Source: Omphiscola glabra (lineage: Eukaryota; Mollusca; Gastropoda; Lymnaeidae). From it: DNA of 64,000 nt. Location: NCBI GenBank assembly GCA_964017045.1, contig OZ024809.1, positions 28,496,618 to 28,560,617 on the forward strand. The letters run 5' to 3'. Positions within the stretch are counted from its first letter, which is position 1; every line of letters begins with the position of its first letter. The notes below the pieces were generated by a model that saw nothing but the letters and a program-made list of their open reading frames with translations, did not search any database and was not told the origin of the DNA. A program made the position numbers and the translations under genes. Below, piece after piece: positions 45,715-56,844 of this stretch.

Positions 45715-46885
45715 GCGTTGGTGGGGTTGGTGGCGTTGGTGGAGTTGGTGGAGTTGGTGGGGTTGGTGGAGTTGGTGGAGTTGGTGGAGTTGGTGGGGTT
45801 GGTGGAGTTGTTGGAGTTGGTGGGGTTGGTGGAGTTGGTGGAGTTGGTGGAGTTGGTGGAGTTGGTGGAGTTGGTGGAGTTAGTGGAGTTGGTGGGGTTG
45901 GTGGAGTTGGTGGAGTTGGTGGCGTTGGTGGAGTTGGTGGGGTTGATGGGGTTGGTGGAGTTGGTGGGGTTGGTGGAGTTGGTGGAGTTGGTGGAGTTGG
46001 TGGGGTTGGTGGAGTTGGTGGGGTTGGTGGAGTTGGTGGAGTTGGTGGAGTTGATGGGGTTGGTGGAGTTGGTGGGGTTGGTGGGGTTGGTGGAGTTGGT
46101 GGGGTAGTGGGGTTGGTGGAGTTGGTGGAGTTGGTGGGGTTGGTGGAGTTGGTGGGGTTGTGGGGTTGGTGGAGTTGGTGGGGTTGTTGGAGTTGGTGGG
46201 GTTGGTGGAGTTGGTGGGGTTGGTGGAGTTGGTGGGGTTGGTGGGGTTGTTGGGGTTGGTGGAGTTGGTGGGGTTGGTGGAGTTGGTGGAGTTGGTGGAG
46301 TTGGTGGAGTTGGTGGGTTGGTGGAGTTGGTGGGGTTGGTGGGGTTGGTGGAGTTGGTGGGGTTGGTGGGGTTGGTGGAGTTGGTGGGGTTGGGGGAGTT
46401 GGTGGGGTTGGTGGAGTTGGTGGGGTTGGTGGAGTTGGTGGAGTTGATGGGGTTGGTGGAGTTGGTGGGGTTGGTGGGGTTGGTGGGGTTGGTGGAGTTA
46501 GTGGAGTTGGTGGGGTTGGTGGTTTGGTGGGGTTTTGTGGGGATTGGTGGAGTTGTTTGGTTTGGTTGGGTTGGTGGGATTGGTGGAGTTTGGGGGGTTG
46601 GTGGAGTTTGTGGGGTTGGTGGGGTTGGTGGAGTTGGTGGGGTTGGTGGAGTTGGTGGAGTTGGTGGGGTTGGTGGGGTTGGTGGAGTTGGTGGAGTTTG
46701 TGGGGTTGGTGGGGTTGATGGAGTTGCTGGGGTTTTGTGGGGATTGTTTGATTTTGGTGTGGATTGGTGGAGTTGTTTGGTTTGGTTGGGTTGGTGGGAT
46801 TGGTGGAGTTTGTAGGGTTGGTGGGGATGATGGAGTTGGTGGGGTTGATGGAGTTGGTGGAGTTGGTAGAGATGGTGCGGTTGCT
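45715..46885. repeat. 9-bp G-rich satellite, about 125 copies
   Basis: The unit is ggtggRgtt, with rare gatgg and gtagg variants. All six frames are long and open (Pro-Thr-Pro, Val-Glu-Leu, Gly-Gly-Val repeats). None is a credible gene. G-quadruplex formation on the plus strand is plausible. Confidence 0.95.
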
Positions 46886-47239
46886 CATATGACCACGAGA
46901 TGTCGATCGTAGGTCATGTGTAGGTGGGGGGTGGTTGAGGCATGACTGAGTTTCCCAACAAGGGTTAGAACAAGAAATTCTTTGGCAATTTCTTCGAATA
47001 CAGATAAATATAAATATGAGACTGATGGTTTTAAAGGTGCGCAGGTAGGGCGATCATTTTCATCCAGGAGAGTGTCGGTTTACAACATGGCACTCAGGGT
47101 CTTACTCGAGAAGATTATTGTCATTGACTAACAATTAGCGGTGTAGGAAGAGGGGGTTTCGGAGGCCACGGGTGGCACTTTTTGTCTTCTTTATGAACGA
47201 TCTTTCTCTTTTTGCGCCCCAAACAATTGAATTCTCTAC
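46886..47239. other. Unassigned spacer
   Basis: No feature beyond a G-rich gagggggtttcggaggccac tract near 47150. Confidence 0.45.
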
Positions 47240-47580
47240 ACATCCGCAGTATACCAACCACCAGGGCCTTCAAAACTGCACTCAAAACACGTCTTTTTAA
47301 ACTCTACTACCCTGTCTGATTCCCCACATCTGACCGATAAACGCTGCTGCTGACGGCCGTCCATGGCTTGACATGTAAAACGTCTGGGGTGGGTGGGGTG
47401 ACTATGCATTTGTTTTTGTTGTGTTACTATACAGCTGTTCTTTATGACAAAAATGTATTTTAGTTAATTGTCACGATTATGTCTCTTTTGCTAAAATTTT
47501 TATGTACAGAGCGGTGAGCCCGGCTCTAGGCCTGTGTATCGCGCTATATAAGACAACTAATAATGATAATAATAATGGAT
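47240..47580 (+). pseudogene. LINE-like 3-prime end remnant
   Basis: Reads FKTALKTRLFKLYYP in one frame. A noncoding tail follows containing gagcggtgagcccggctcta, tatcgcgctatataaga and a final aataatgataataataatgg run. Such conserved 3-prime tails with ATT-type repeats mark truncated LINE copies. No other domain is present. Confidence 0.55.
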
Positions 47581-47589
47581 TCAAATAAG

Positions 47590-48105
47590 TAAAGCAGTTA
47601 TGCATATATTTAGATCAATTTTGAATTTTCTTTGGAAATACGGACTTCAATTTATTTTTTGGCAAGGCAGGGAGCTCTAAACGGTTATTTCTAGAATATT
47701 TCTTTGTCAACTTTTCAAAACAATAGATTGATTCATAAATTAATAAAAAAAATTGTTTCGAAAATGTCAAATGTATGGATTATAGTTTTCTTTCTATATC
47801 AATAAATTTGACTGAGCCTGTCCCATGCTGAAGACTATTAGAAAATATCGCTGACTGTTCGATTCTCCTTGATCTTTAACTTGGATCTTTATGAAAACGA
47901 GGCATTGAATTGCAACACGCGATAAAGGTGATAATGTGGTGTGGCAGTTCGCAAAAAGCCGAATTTTAGAGTCACAGTTGTTAAATGTGAGTCCACGACA
48001 ATCAAGCTTATAAGAAATCGCCGTGTCAGCCAAAATTGATCTGCTTTTTTAATGAGCTTTTTAACGGTATAAACGAAATTATTACCAGAACAGTGTAAGT
48101 GATTT
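47590..48105. other. Unassigned spacer
   Basis: AT-rich. A minus-strand frame crosses it from the 48.2-kb promoter but shows no domain. Confidence 0.4.
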
Positions 48106-48113
48106 AAGCTTAC

Positions 48114-48266
48114 CTTTTCACCCACTGTCCGATTTGAGACAGGCTCACTAAATATGTTGGCGTTATCGCTATACATAGAAGGAGCGATTCATTGCCGACG
48201 GTTTTCTTCGGGGTTTTCAAGCACTTAGTTTCCAGGAATCGGAAATTCAGTTTCGACCTCTGGCTA
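48114..48266 (-). promoter_or_regulatory. Fourth family-type promoter (P48), upstream of gene D
   Basis: The minus strand reads TAGCCAGAGGTCGAAACT (48266-48249), TTCCTGGAA (48238-48230), then 51 bp to a TATA-like CTATGTATAG (48178-48169), and a donor GAAAAG|GTAAGC after 48114. It lies 2.6 kb upstream of the gene D promoter with no coding exon between. It is an alternative first exon of D or a relic of a lost copy. Confidence 0.6.
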
Positions 48267-48779
48267 AAAATAACCGCCCTCATTTCCAGGCTATCGTAAA
48301 CGCTGAGTCAACGATTCTTTCAGTCTCATTTTCTTATCTTTGAGGCCCCACCCTCACGGATCAATTGATCATCCACGGCCCTGGTTTTGAATTCAGAATT
48401 TTCCTTATCTTTGATGGGTCGCCGTCCAAGACTGACGAGTCCCATCCACCCGGAAAGTTTATTTATTTAAAGTTAATGATGCACTATTGATTATTGAAAA
48501 ACTAAACCCCCAATGCTTTGGCTAAATGACGTCACCGTGTTTGTTTTGAAAATCGATTATTAATAGTCGTAGAACAAAAACATAGTAGATCTACGATTTT
48601 TTTCAAACTTTAAGGCCGGTGGCGTAGACAGTTTCCCTGTATGCAGCCGACAGCCTTGATCAAGAAGTAAATAGTTACGTGTGTAGTAAATGACACGTGG
48701 CGCTGCCTCGTATCAAGGCTGTGTAGAAACCAATGGTCGAGTGCCCCATGCAGGCTAAATCCAGTAGACAGTCCAGGGT

Positions 48780-49205
48780 ACCAAGGGGCCTTAAGCCGGT
48801 ACGTACACGAGTTTACTATGGATACTAAAGCTGTTACATACTCCAGGGTAAAATAGGGACTGAAGCCGGTATGTATTTGAGCATACTATGGAGGCAAAGT
48901 CGGTATTCAATGGTACTATTGGGGCTTCAGCCGGTACGTACTCAAGGGTACTATGGGGGTTGAATCTGTTATATACTCGAGGGTACTATAAGGGCTGAAG
49001 CTGGTATATACTCGAGGGTACTTTAGGGGCTGAAGCTGGTATATACTCGAGGGTAATATAGGGGCCGAAGCTGGTATATACTCGAGGGTACCATAGAGCC
49101 TATAGCCGGTAAGTACTCGAGGGTACATGGGGGCTTCAGCCGGTACATACTCAAGCGTACTATAGGGCCTGAAGCTGGTACATACTCGAGGGTACTATAG
49201 AGGCC
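48780..49205. repeat. About 35-bp minisatellite, 12 diverged copies
   Basis: The unit is about gaagctggtatatactcgag plus ggtactataggggct. The spacers 48290-48770 and 49210-49740 show nothing recognised. Confidence 0.88.
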
Positions 49206-49749
49206 TAAAGTCGAAACTGGTTTAGAATAAAAGGAAAGTGTACAAATGTGTGTTCAGATCAGGAAACATACATTCTATTTGTTGATTTTTCTCCCAAATC
49301 TTTCATAACAGCAGAGAAAACAAAAACACTACGTTCATGGATACATATTTATGTATTAAATTTTGATGGATACATAATATGTATTAATTGTTTATGGATA
49401 AAAAAAACCCTTTATTTGTTTATTGTTTCAATAAATTCATCATCAGATTAGCATGTGGACATAGTTAATTTGCACTGACACTGGAGATGGCAATATTATT
49501 ATCGCTGTACATCTAAGATCGTATATAATTGTCACAAATACATTATCTACAACTTGCTCTACTGTGTGATCATACAAATTCACAGCATAGTCATTGGAAC
49601 GACATAAACAGTATTATTGACATCTGTCAATGGATCTTTGCTGGATTCACGGTCATCCCATTATTTCGTATGTCTCACCCTCAAGTCTTGAAATGTTCTG
49701 TCATTTAAACATTTTTTTTTCCGTTTTGGGAACGCGGCTGGGTTACACA

Positions 49750-49926
49750 TTAGTCCAATTCAATAAATTGAAACTTGTCCAGAAAGCCAATGTCAAGGAC
49801 GTCATGGGCGCTGCCCTTCCATTGTGCGTCATGGAGAAGGATACAATTGCCCGTTCTCATTAGAGTCAAATTCTCTAAAACTCTGAGCAGATCGAATTTG
49901 ACGTATGTGGTGACGTCATTTGCATC
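49750..49926 (-). CDS. Gene E exon 6 (terminal)
   Basis: 177 nt, acceptor GTATTTTCACAG, stop TAA at 49752-49750. It is 51 nt shorter than in D, the loss lying in the middle of the exon. It contains [15 protein letters not shown] in place of PGNFILLRNxCWH. Confidence 0.65.
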   Translation of the reverse strand, partial: DANDVTTYVKFDLLRVLENLTLMRTGNCILLHDAQWKGSAHDVLDIGFLDKFQFIELD

Positions 49927-49957
49927 CTGTGAAAATACCAGTAATCGCCTTAGTAAT

Positions 49958-50001
<44 letters not shown>

Positions 50002-52453
50002 ATATATATATATCGAAGTCGCTATTCGTACCCGGGTACCAGAAGTGAGAGGTTGGGATAAAAAAACTACTTAAAAATATTATTTTTGGGGTTTGTAAAA
50101 CAAAATGAGGTGTCCAACGAAAGATAATTGAATGGACTAAACGTTTGTAACCTTAATTCTTCAGTTTAACTAAAATAAACCACCACAAATGACATCCGAA
50201 TAGCATTTAGTCAAAATGGACCCGGACACGCAGCGCCGCCATTACCACAATTAAGTTTTTGTCTTGCAAACCCAACAATAATATTTTAAATAGTTTTTTA
50301 ATCACAAGCTCTCACTTCTGGTACCCGGGTACAAATAGTCGCAGCCTATATATATATATATATATACATTAAATAAAGAATTTTGCGAAAATGTTAGTAT
50401 TAAAACACTATTTAAAAAAAAAAGGTTTAGTGACTTCTAGCGTAGACATTATCATTAACAAATTGTAGCTGTAACCTCAACGCAGTGGCATCAATAGTGT
50501 CAGGGTTACACGGTGCGGTAAATTCAGTTGTCACTACCAGACTCAACCCTACCCCACTATATCCCCCCCCCCCAACCACCGCCTCCCGCACTGATCTTGC
50601 CACCGTGCGTGTCTTAAACCGATCACTGTTATTAGTGTTAGTGGACGCCCAATGCAATTTTCGTAATTTTGTTTTAAAAAGCGTGGGAGAGTTGCTCAAT
50701 TCGTCAGCCTCACTCTCTCGTCCTATTTGATCCCACGGCAAGACTCAGTCAAGACGACTGGAAATAGACCAGGATGCAGCAGATGAACAGCACTGTTTAT
50801 TTTACTGCGTTCTTCGTAGGCTCCATGTCCAACAACCAACGGGACGTTTTTCTATACCTTAAATTTTTTTTATCCTCTCCTTCACATACGTCTGATGATT
50901 AATTTATGTTACTAAAACAGTCTGTTATCCAATATGTAAATAATGATCTGTATGTATATTCAATCTTTGAATTGCTTGACACAATGTTAGTTACCAACAT
51001 CTGCGTAGACCTCATAATTCGGACTTCTACGACTCAGGACAGTGGGAAGGAGGGAGAACTAGCCCCTGGCGCCTTCTTAGGAGGGTGCCAAATTTTCATA
51101 CAAAATAAATTAGGGTTGTTAACGATTAATTTAAATTTAATAGTTAACTTTTGAAAAATTAACGATTAATTAATAGTTAATTTCGATTAAATCCTAAAAT
51201 TAAAATGTATAGTGTCATAAGTAACATTTATTAAACATACTTGTCGAAAATCGAAAAAAACTGGACTGTCTCCTTTATATGTCATCTTTTAACCAACTAC
51301 GCAAACAGACAAGTTTGTTGACATTATTTGGTTCAAGTGATGAGCGTGTCAAATGGACTACGATTAGTCGATTGTTTTGTCACGTGATACGTGTAAAAAC
51401 AAGTAATACTTCCGGTAGGCTGTCTGCAACACACTAGTCGCTCACAAATCTTTCTTCAAACAACTTTCTTCCTTTAATCATAACTGAATTATAATTATTG
51501 TCACATTTAATGAATGTCATTTTAAAAAAAACGCGTGTATTCAAGAATATTTTGAAAAGTAAAATTTTAATTAACACCGGGGAAGCGCTGATGGAGACAA
51601 ACATTTTGCTTTAGAATTAATGATAATGGCAATGGCTGATCAGCTGTTTATCTGTTGTTATGTGTAGCAGAAAGCCTACTAATGGCTGGTACGTATCACG
51701 TGACAAAACAAGGAAGTGACTCATCGTAGTCCATTGACAATATAACCAGCCGAGCTGAACAATCGTTGACATGGAACTGAGGTAGCTGGTATGCACAAAA
51801 TGGTCTTGGCAAGGAATGACAGTTTCGGATATCGGTGTTCATTAAGTTTCCACCATTGTAGATCAAGCTGTAAAGTAGCGCTCACTGGACGATCTGATGA
51901 GCGACAAAAGTGACTCAAAGTTCCCTGCTTCGAAGTAGATGAAGTAGATGAGGCTGAGTTAGACCGTCTCAGCGTAAGTTTCTGATACTGTCGTGGATGT
52001 TTGCGTTGCAGGTGAGAAGTAAGTGAAGTGTTAGAACCATGGTAGGCAGACGATTTCTCACAATGTGTACAATCAACTTTATCTACATTTTCAACATTCC
52101 CGTCAGTCAATAGTTTAAAACCAAAATGTTCGTGTAATCGTCCGGAGATTTGTTTATATTTCTCGGCCGTCATTTTTTGACTTTTAGACTTCCGGTACAT
52201 TTATAAGTGATGGATTAATTAATGGGTCAATTAATCGTAATTTTTTTTTAACGATTAATCGATTAATGCAGGGTCAGATTATCGATTAAGAAAGGAGGTC
52301 TACATTTCCAAGACCACTTCAAGAAAATATTGATTCGATATCCTAAAACTAAATATATTACCTTCACACGGACAAGGACTTTGCCGGCTTGTCCAATCAG
52401 AATTGGAAGCTCGATAATCTCTAACAAAATGCTTTCTCTCACCCGCCGAGTTC
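49750..52453 (-). CDS. Gene E: diverged family member, last two exons
   Basis: Two exons on the minus strand, 52453-52362 and 49926-49750, have the phases of family exons 5 and 6 (1 in, 0 out, then phase 0 to a stop). The first encodes [17 protein letters not shown], matching KRSILLEIVDM of gene B. The second encodes [19 protein letters not shown] and ends [14 protein letters not shown], matching the DQEG-x-KTHILFYD start and D-x-FVFMD end of C and D. Upstream exons were not found up to 59.7 kb. They may be diverged, or lost among satellites. A truncated hAT transposase copy sits in the intron. Confidence 0.6.
49960..50010. repeat. (AT)n microsatellite
   Basis: A similar shorter run lies at 50347-50366, on the other side of the inverted-repeat element. 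Confidence 0.9.
50013..50346. mobile_element. Fold-back MITE with arms of about 75 bp
   Basis: The left arm holds gtacccgggtaccagaagtg and gagaggttgggataaaaaaa. The right arm reversed holds gtacccgggtaccagaagtg and gagagcttgtgattaaaaaa. Both continue through ctaYttaaaaatattatt. It is embedded in TA repeats, consistent with insertion at TA. Confidence 0.75.
50370..51110. other. Unassigned, gene E intron
   Basis: A minus-strand frame of 104 codons (50427-50741) is relatively GC-rich but shows no domain. Otherwise nothing recognised. Confidence 0.35.
51110..52285 (-). mobile_element. Probable non-autonomous hAT element holding the transposase remnant
   Basis: AT-rich flanks on both sides contain aacgattaat-type repeats (51120-51190 and 52205-52275), and agggtt and agggtc motifs mark the likely ends. 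The exact termini and duplication could not be fixed. Confidence 0.5.
51721..52200 (-). pseudogene. Internally deleted hAT (ZBED-like) transposase
   Basis: 159 codons. The N-terminal third holds a BED-type zinc finger ([19 protein letters not shown], then HLQRKHP). The C-terminal third holds the hAT dimerisation motif ([19 protein letters not shown], then [15 protein letters not shown]). The catalytic RNase-H-like core between them, normally several hundred residues, is absent. The frame is nevertheless open, which suggests a recent internal deletion. Confidence 0.85.
52362..52453 (-). CDS. Gene E exon 5
   Basis: 92 nt, acceptor ACATTCCACAG, donor GTGAAG|GTAATA. It is two codons longer than the other copies. 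The reading frame set by the family phase is fully open. Confidence 0.65.
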
Positions 52454-52769
52454 CTGTGGAATGTTAGGGGTTTTTAGAGCGAGGAATGAGATTTCGGACA
52501 TGACCACAACACATTAAGCAACATTTGTTCAACATGACAAACTTACATACAAACACAAGGTGAGTGATAGGTACAGACCTATCAGCCAGGCATATGTAAC
52601 AAGCGGAGCCTCGATGGGTGAATGAATTGGTGGGTGATTGAATTGGTGTTTGGGTGAATGAATACATCGGATGTGCAGCTTAGAGGATGCGTGCTGCGGT
52701 TGAAGAATGCACACACGTTCCTTTGGGTGGGCGGGCATAAGGATAAATGCATGCACAGGGTGATGATAT

Positions 52770-52970
52770 ATGTATATATTGAGAGTGAGTGAGAGAGTGG
52801 CAGAGATATAGAGAAAAAGAGTAAAAGAGGGATAGAGAGAAAAACGAAGAGAGACAGAGAGATAGCGACAGAGTTAGAGAGACAGAAAGAGTGAGAGAGA
52901 GAGATTGAAAGATGAGTGAGAGAGAGAAAGGGAAAGTGAGAGAAAGAGAGAGAAAGATAGATAACAAAAT
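52770..52970. repeat. (GA)-rich microsatellite
   Basis: Impure gagagagagaaagagtgaga tract. The stretch 52460-52770 before it shows nothing recognised. Confidence 0.9.
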
Positions 52971-53199
52971 ACAGTATATATATTTAGCAAGTAACATCAC
53001 TATTGGTGTATGGACTCACTGTCGGTTTGTGAGGGAAGACGCCCCAATCCACTGGATAATCTGGACATGTTTGAAAGTTATCCAGTTGTGCGCATGGAAT
53101 ATCTCTCTAAAAGATTATCCTACAGGATTTTGAAAAAGTCCTTTGATGCCCTTCTGGGGAGAGTGTATATATATAACTGTGAGAATGGAAATATCCAGG

Positions 53200-53455
53200 G
53201 TTGGATATATTGATGGGAATGTGGATATATTGAGGGGCATGTGGATATATTTGATGGGCATGTACATATACTGATTTGAATGTGGATATATTGATGCCAT
53301 TGTGAAAATATTGATGGGTATGTGGATATATTGATCGGCACGTGTATGTATTGATGTTCGTACGGATATATTGATTGGAATGTAGATATGTTGATGGGTA
53401 TGTTGATATAATGATGGGTATGTTGATATAATGATGGGTATGTTGATATAACGAT
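53200..53455. repeat. 20-bp minisatellite, about 13 copies
   Basis: The unit is gatatattgatgggWatgtg, diverged. Confidence 0.88.
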
Positions 53456-53510
53456 AAGTCCTGTATGAAGTGCTTGCTCGATAGCAGTACAATGCATGTG
53501 CAGCCCGGAG

Positions 53511-53699
53511 CAGCGCTTCCCAAACTTTTAAGTTTGGTGTACCGGTGGGCGCGTTTTAAAATTGCACCAGGTACTGGTGCCAGATTTATTAATTGCATGT
53601 TCCTTTTTTTATTGACGATAAATATTTATGATGTGCGGACCGGCAGAGTAAGGATCGCGGAGCGGCGCCCGTTCGCGGACAACCATTTGAGAAACACTG
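53511..53699. mobile_element. hAT-type MITE, third family
   Basis: Ends CAGCGCTTCCCAAACTTTT and ATTTGAGAAACACTG. Flanks gcccggag and gcctagag match at 6 of 8. The length is 189 bp. Confidence 0.7.
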
Positions 53700-53983
53700 G
53701 CCTAGAGAATGTGTCCGGAGACTGAAGAATGTACATACGTTCAATGGGGGCTCGCATTAGGATATATTCATATATATATATATCTATATTATATTATATA
53801 TATATGAATAGGGAGATGGATGAGAATACATGTATTGTTGTTCGGTTGGGGGAGAATGTAGCGGGAGGAAAAGACGGAATTAATAAATGAATTTTTTGCT
53901 GTTATTGAGTTTTATGATTTGATCATGGATGAGAGGACGGCTTGATCGAATATAATTAATGAAAAATACGTTATTGCTTAAAT

Positions 53984-54172
53984 CAGCGGTTCTCAGCCTG
54001 TGGGGTCGCGACCCCTTGGGGGTCGAACGACCTTTTCACAGGGGTCGCCTAAGACCATCGGAAAACACATGTAATCTACAGTAGCGACGAAATAATTGTG
54101 TGGTTCATGGTCGCCACAACACGAAGAACTGTATTGAAGGGGTCGCGGCATTAGAAAGGTTGAGAACCACTG
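53984..54172. mobile_element. hAT-Charlie-like MITE 7
   Basis: Ends CAGCGGTTCTCAGCCTG and GGTTGAGAACCACTG. Flanks gcttaaat and gcttaaac match at 7 of 8. Confidence 0.9.
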
Positions 54173-54336
54173 GCTTAAACCGTTTGATTGGTTGTTGTGT
54201 TGCTATAATTACGCGCGAGGATGACGTAATCAGGATTGAAAGGAGCATGCGTAAAATATCAACGAGGACATCTCTATTTTTAGAACCGACGTCTCTAGAA
54301 GCGCAGCTGTTGGAAGATCTATTAATACATTCAACG

Positions 54337-54480
54337 GGGATTTCAGACTCAACAGTAATTATCTTGATACTAATTATAGAATACGAAACCCCCGTTGAAT
54401 ATTAAATACATTCAATGGGGATTTTTGATTCTATAATTAGTATCACGATAATGGCTAAATTTGGGGTTTCTGCTTTTTTC
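54337..54480. repeat. Inverted repeat and its partial duplicate
   Basis: ttcaacgggg at the left pairs with cccccgttgaa about 55 bp on, and the tract attcaatggggatttttgat that follows is a second, shorter copy of the arm. It may be a small fold-back element. Confidence 0.5.
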
Positions 54481-54599
54481 TTTAAGGTCAATGTGATCTT
54501 TTGCCCCTAAGTGTACATCCCTTAAATACAAATAGATAACTTATGGATGGGGCAACTTAGGAAGCTGTATTAAAGGGAAGTAAGGTTTAAGCGAATTTA

Positions 54600-54735
54600 T
54601 CTCTGTCACTATATGCGTGTCTGTGTGTATCCGTGTCTCTCTGTGTTAGTGTATACGCATGCGTGTGTGTGTGTGTGTGTTTGTATCTATGTGTGTGTAT
54701 GGTCTAAATCTCTGTGTGTATGTGTGTATTTGACC
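54600..54735. repeat. (GT)-rich microsatellite
   Basis: gtgtgtgtgtgtgt at 54665 with impure flanks. Confidence 0.85.
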
Positions 54736-54739
54736 TAAG

Positions 54740-55437
54740 AGTCAATATAATTTCAAATTTTAACAATGCCTTCATGACGTTATAGATCACGGTAAGACCC
54801 CCCCCCCCCCCCACTACGACCTCCAAAAAAAATAAATGCTTTCTGTTAAGGATATTAAATTCACTTTACCTTTGATTTCCACGTTCTCTGACAACTAGTT
54901 AGGATCTTGTCTCTAGAAATCTCTGTTCTCTATTATACACAATCTCAACTCGTGAGATGATTTGACAAAGACTCTTTGAACGATAGATAACTTTAACGTC
55001 AACACAAAAATAATACAAGAACTCCTTTGAGGAAATCACGACAGAAGGAAATACAAAGACTTTTTGCCATCATTGGTTTTCTTAAACACTGGGACTTAAA
55101 CAATAGAAAATAAACGACGACATTTTAAACACCAGAAATCAAACACCGACAAATTAAACACTAGAAATTGAACACTTGACACATGGATAACGTTTGCTGG
55201 AATTGCCTCACTAGCCTCACTAGCTTGAAGGCAAAGCGAAATAAGACAATTGTACAAGAGTATTTTCACACCAAAAACGCGTGTCTTAACAACCTATTTC
55301 AGATCGTTTTATTTTTAGTTCTTACGCATATATTTATATTACTGACAATAACATGTTTCGATGATCTGGTTAAGTATATTTATAAATAAACTTGATTCAG
55401 TGAAAACGGGGGAAAAAATAAGTTCTTTTATTTCTTT
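54740..55437. other. Unassigned spacer
   Basis: AT-rich with a poly-C run at 54798 and several gacaaattaaacactagaaa-like short repeats near 55080-55180. No gene recognised. Confidence 0.4.
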
Positions 55438-55640
55438 AAGATACGATAAGATAAGATAGGATTCTTTTATTGATCCAAACAAATGGAAATGTTTTTTGAG
55501 TTCCATTGTACATACACACTTTTCAGCACATAAATAAATACATATTTTTTTAAATAAAGTCCACATTTTCCAACTAAAACAATTTAAAGACAAGATATCT
55601 ACATTCAATTATTTCAATTATTTCACTAGTGTAAAAGAAA
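55438..55640 (-). mobile_element. Retroposon 3-prime tail, copy 2
   Basis: gataagataagataggattc then ttttattgatccaaacaaat, followed by tracts alike to 33.79-34.00 kb. Confidence 0.6.
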
Positions 55641-55644
55641 AACA

Positions 55645-56215
55645 GCCATTCCATTCGGTGAACTCCCTCCTTAGTCATCATGGGACTAAATATGTTCTCA
55701 TGTAGATTTAGATTTCTGGGGGAGCACGCTGGTAAATTCCTACAAATATGGGAACAAAGGAATTTTCATATCTTCCAGTCCTCGCATTAAGAGAAAGAAT
55801 TGCTCCTCTCTCTCTACAACACAACATCGGTCATACTATTTATCGTACTATCTTACTATCTATCATACTATCTTACTATCTATCATGCTGTCAACCACAC
55901 TCTCTAAGAACATCAACTATCATGCTGTCTCATTCTATCTTATACTCTTTTAATCTCGAATGCTCAAACTCTGCCTCTGTCTCTCTGTCTCTCTCTCTCT
56001 TTCTCTGAATATCTCAGTTTTTTTTCTCGCACAACCAATCTATCGTTCTGTCTATAATTCTTACACTTCTATCCAGCACTCACTCTCTCCGCTGTTCTTC
56101 ATATCCCTGACGCCCATCTATCAGTACTTCTGACTAACCACCCTAACCCGTTCATCTCGCTTTCTTGCCTTTCTAAATGTTTGAATTATCTATCATTTCT
56201 GTTCATCTATACATA
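55645..56215. other. CT-rich unassigned spacer
   Basis: Low-complexity tctatcatactatcttac and ctctgtctctct stretches from 55840 to 56010. No gene recognised. Confidence 0.5.
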
Positions 56216-56219
56216 AAAA

Positions 56220-56590
56220 TAAAATTTCTGCCCATCCGTCAACATTGTCTGCCTATCCATCAACATTGTCTGCCTATCCACCAACATTGTCTGCCTATCC
56301 ATCAACTTTATGTGTCTATCCATCAACATTGTCTGCCTATCCATCAACTTTGTGTGCCTATCCATAAACATTGTCTGCCTATCCATTAACAGTGTCTGCC
56401 TATACATTAACATTGTCTGCCTATACATTAACATTGACTGCCTATACATCAACATTGTCTATCTATCAATCAACAGTGTCTGTCTATCCATCAACATTGT
56501 CTGCCTATCCATCAACTTTATGTGTCTATCCATCAACATTGTCTGCCTATCCATCAATATTGCGTGCCTATCCATCATCATTGTCTGCCT
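56220..56590. repeat. 21-bp minisatellite, about 18 copies
   Basis: The unit is attgtctgcctatccatcaa plus c. Open frames on both strands are period artefacts. Confidence 0.92.
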
Positions 56591-56844
56591 AGATCAATAA
56601 TCTTTTCGGACATATGTGCGGTTGATCCATTCATGCATTAATTTATTCGTTGGTTGGTTCATCTGCTGGTTTGCTTGTTCATTCTCTCATTCATCTTGTC
56701 GCTCGTCACGTGTTCCTGTAATGACGTCATTGATAACTTTTAAACTTCAACTCCCCCACCCCGGGACCCTTCCACTCCATATTTAAGTTATAATTTACTC
56801 AACCGTTTGAAGATTGACCAGTTCAGTTTCTTATTCTGGAAGGT

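Noticed and set aside
45662..46888. Minus-strand frame of 408 codons, Pro-Thr-Pro-Pro rich, and long plus-strand frames
   Set aside because: Created by the 9-bp G-rich satellite. Every frame is open and there is no domain or splice context.
47889..48176. Coding gene starting MYSDNANIF at the P48 promoter
   Set aside because: The ATG overlaps the TATA-like box of a promoter module. At gene A the equivalent frame is stopped, so the similarity is regulatory.
53010..53213. Plus-strand frame of 67 codons (PNPLDNLDMFESYP region)
   Set aside because: It reads plausibly as protein, but there are no clear splice sites, no homolog elsewhere in the window and no recognised domain.
54866..54935. Minus-strand tract ending AAAG|GTAAAG as a family exon
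   Set aside because: The open stretch is under 20 bp after the nearest acceptor and matches no family exon.
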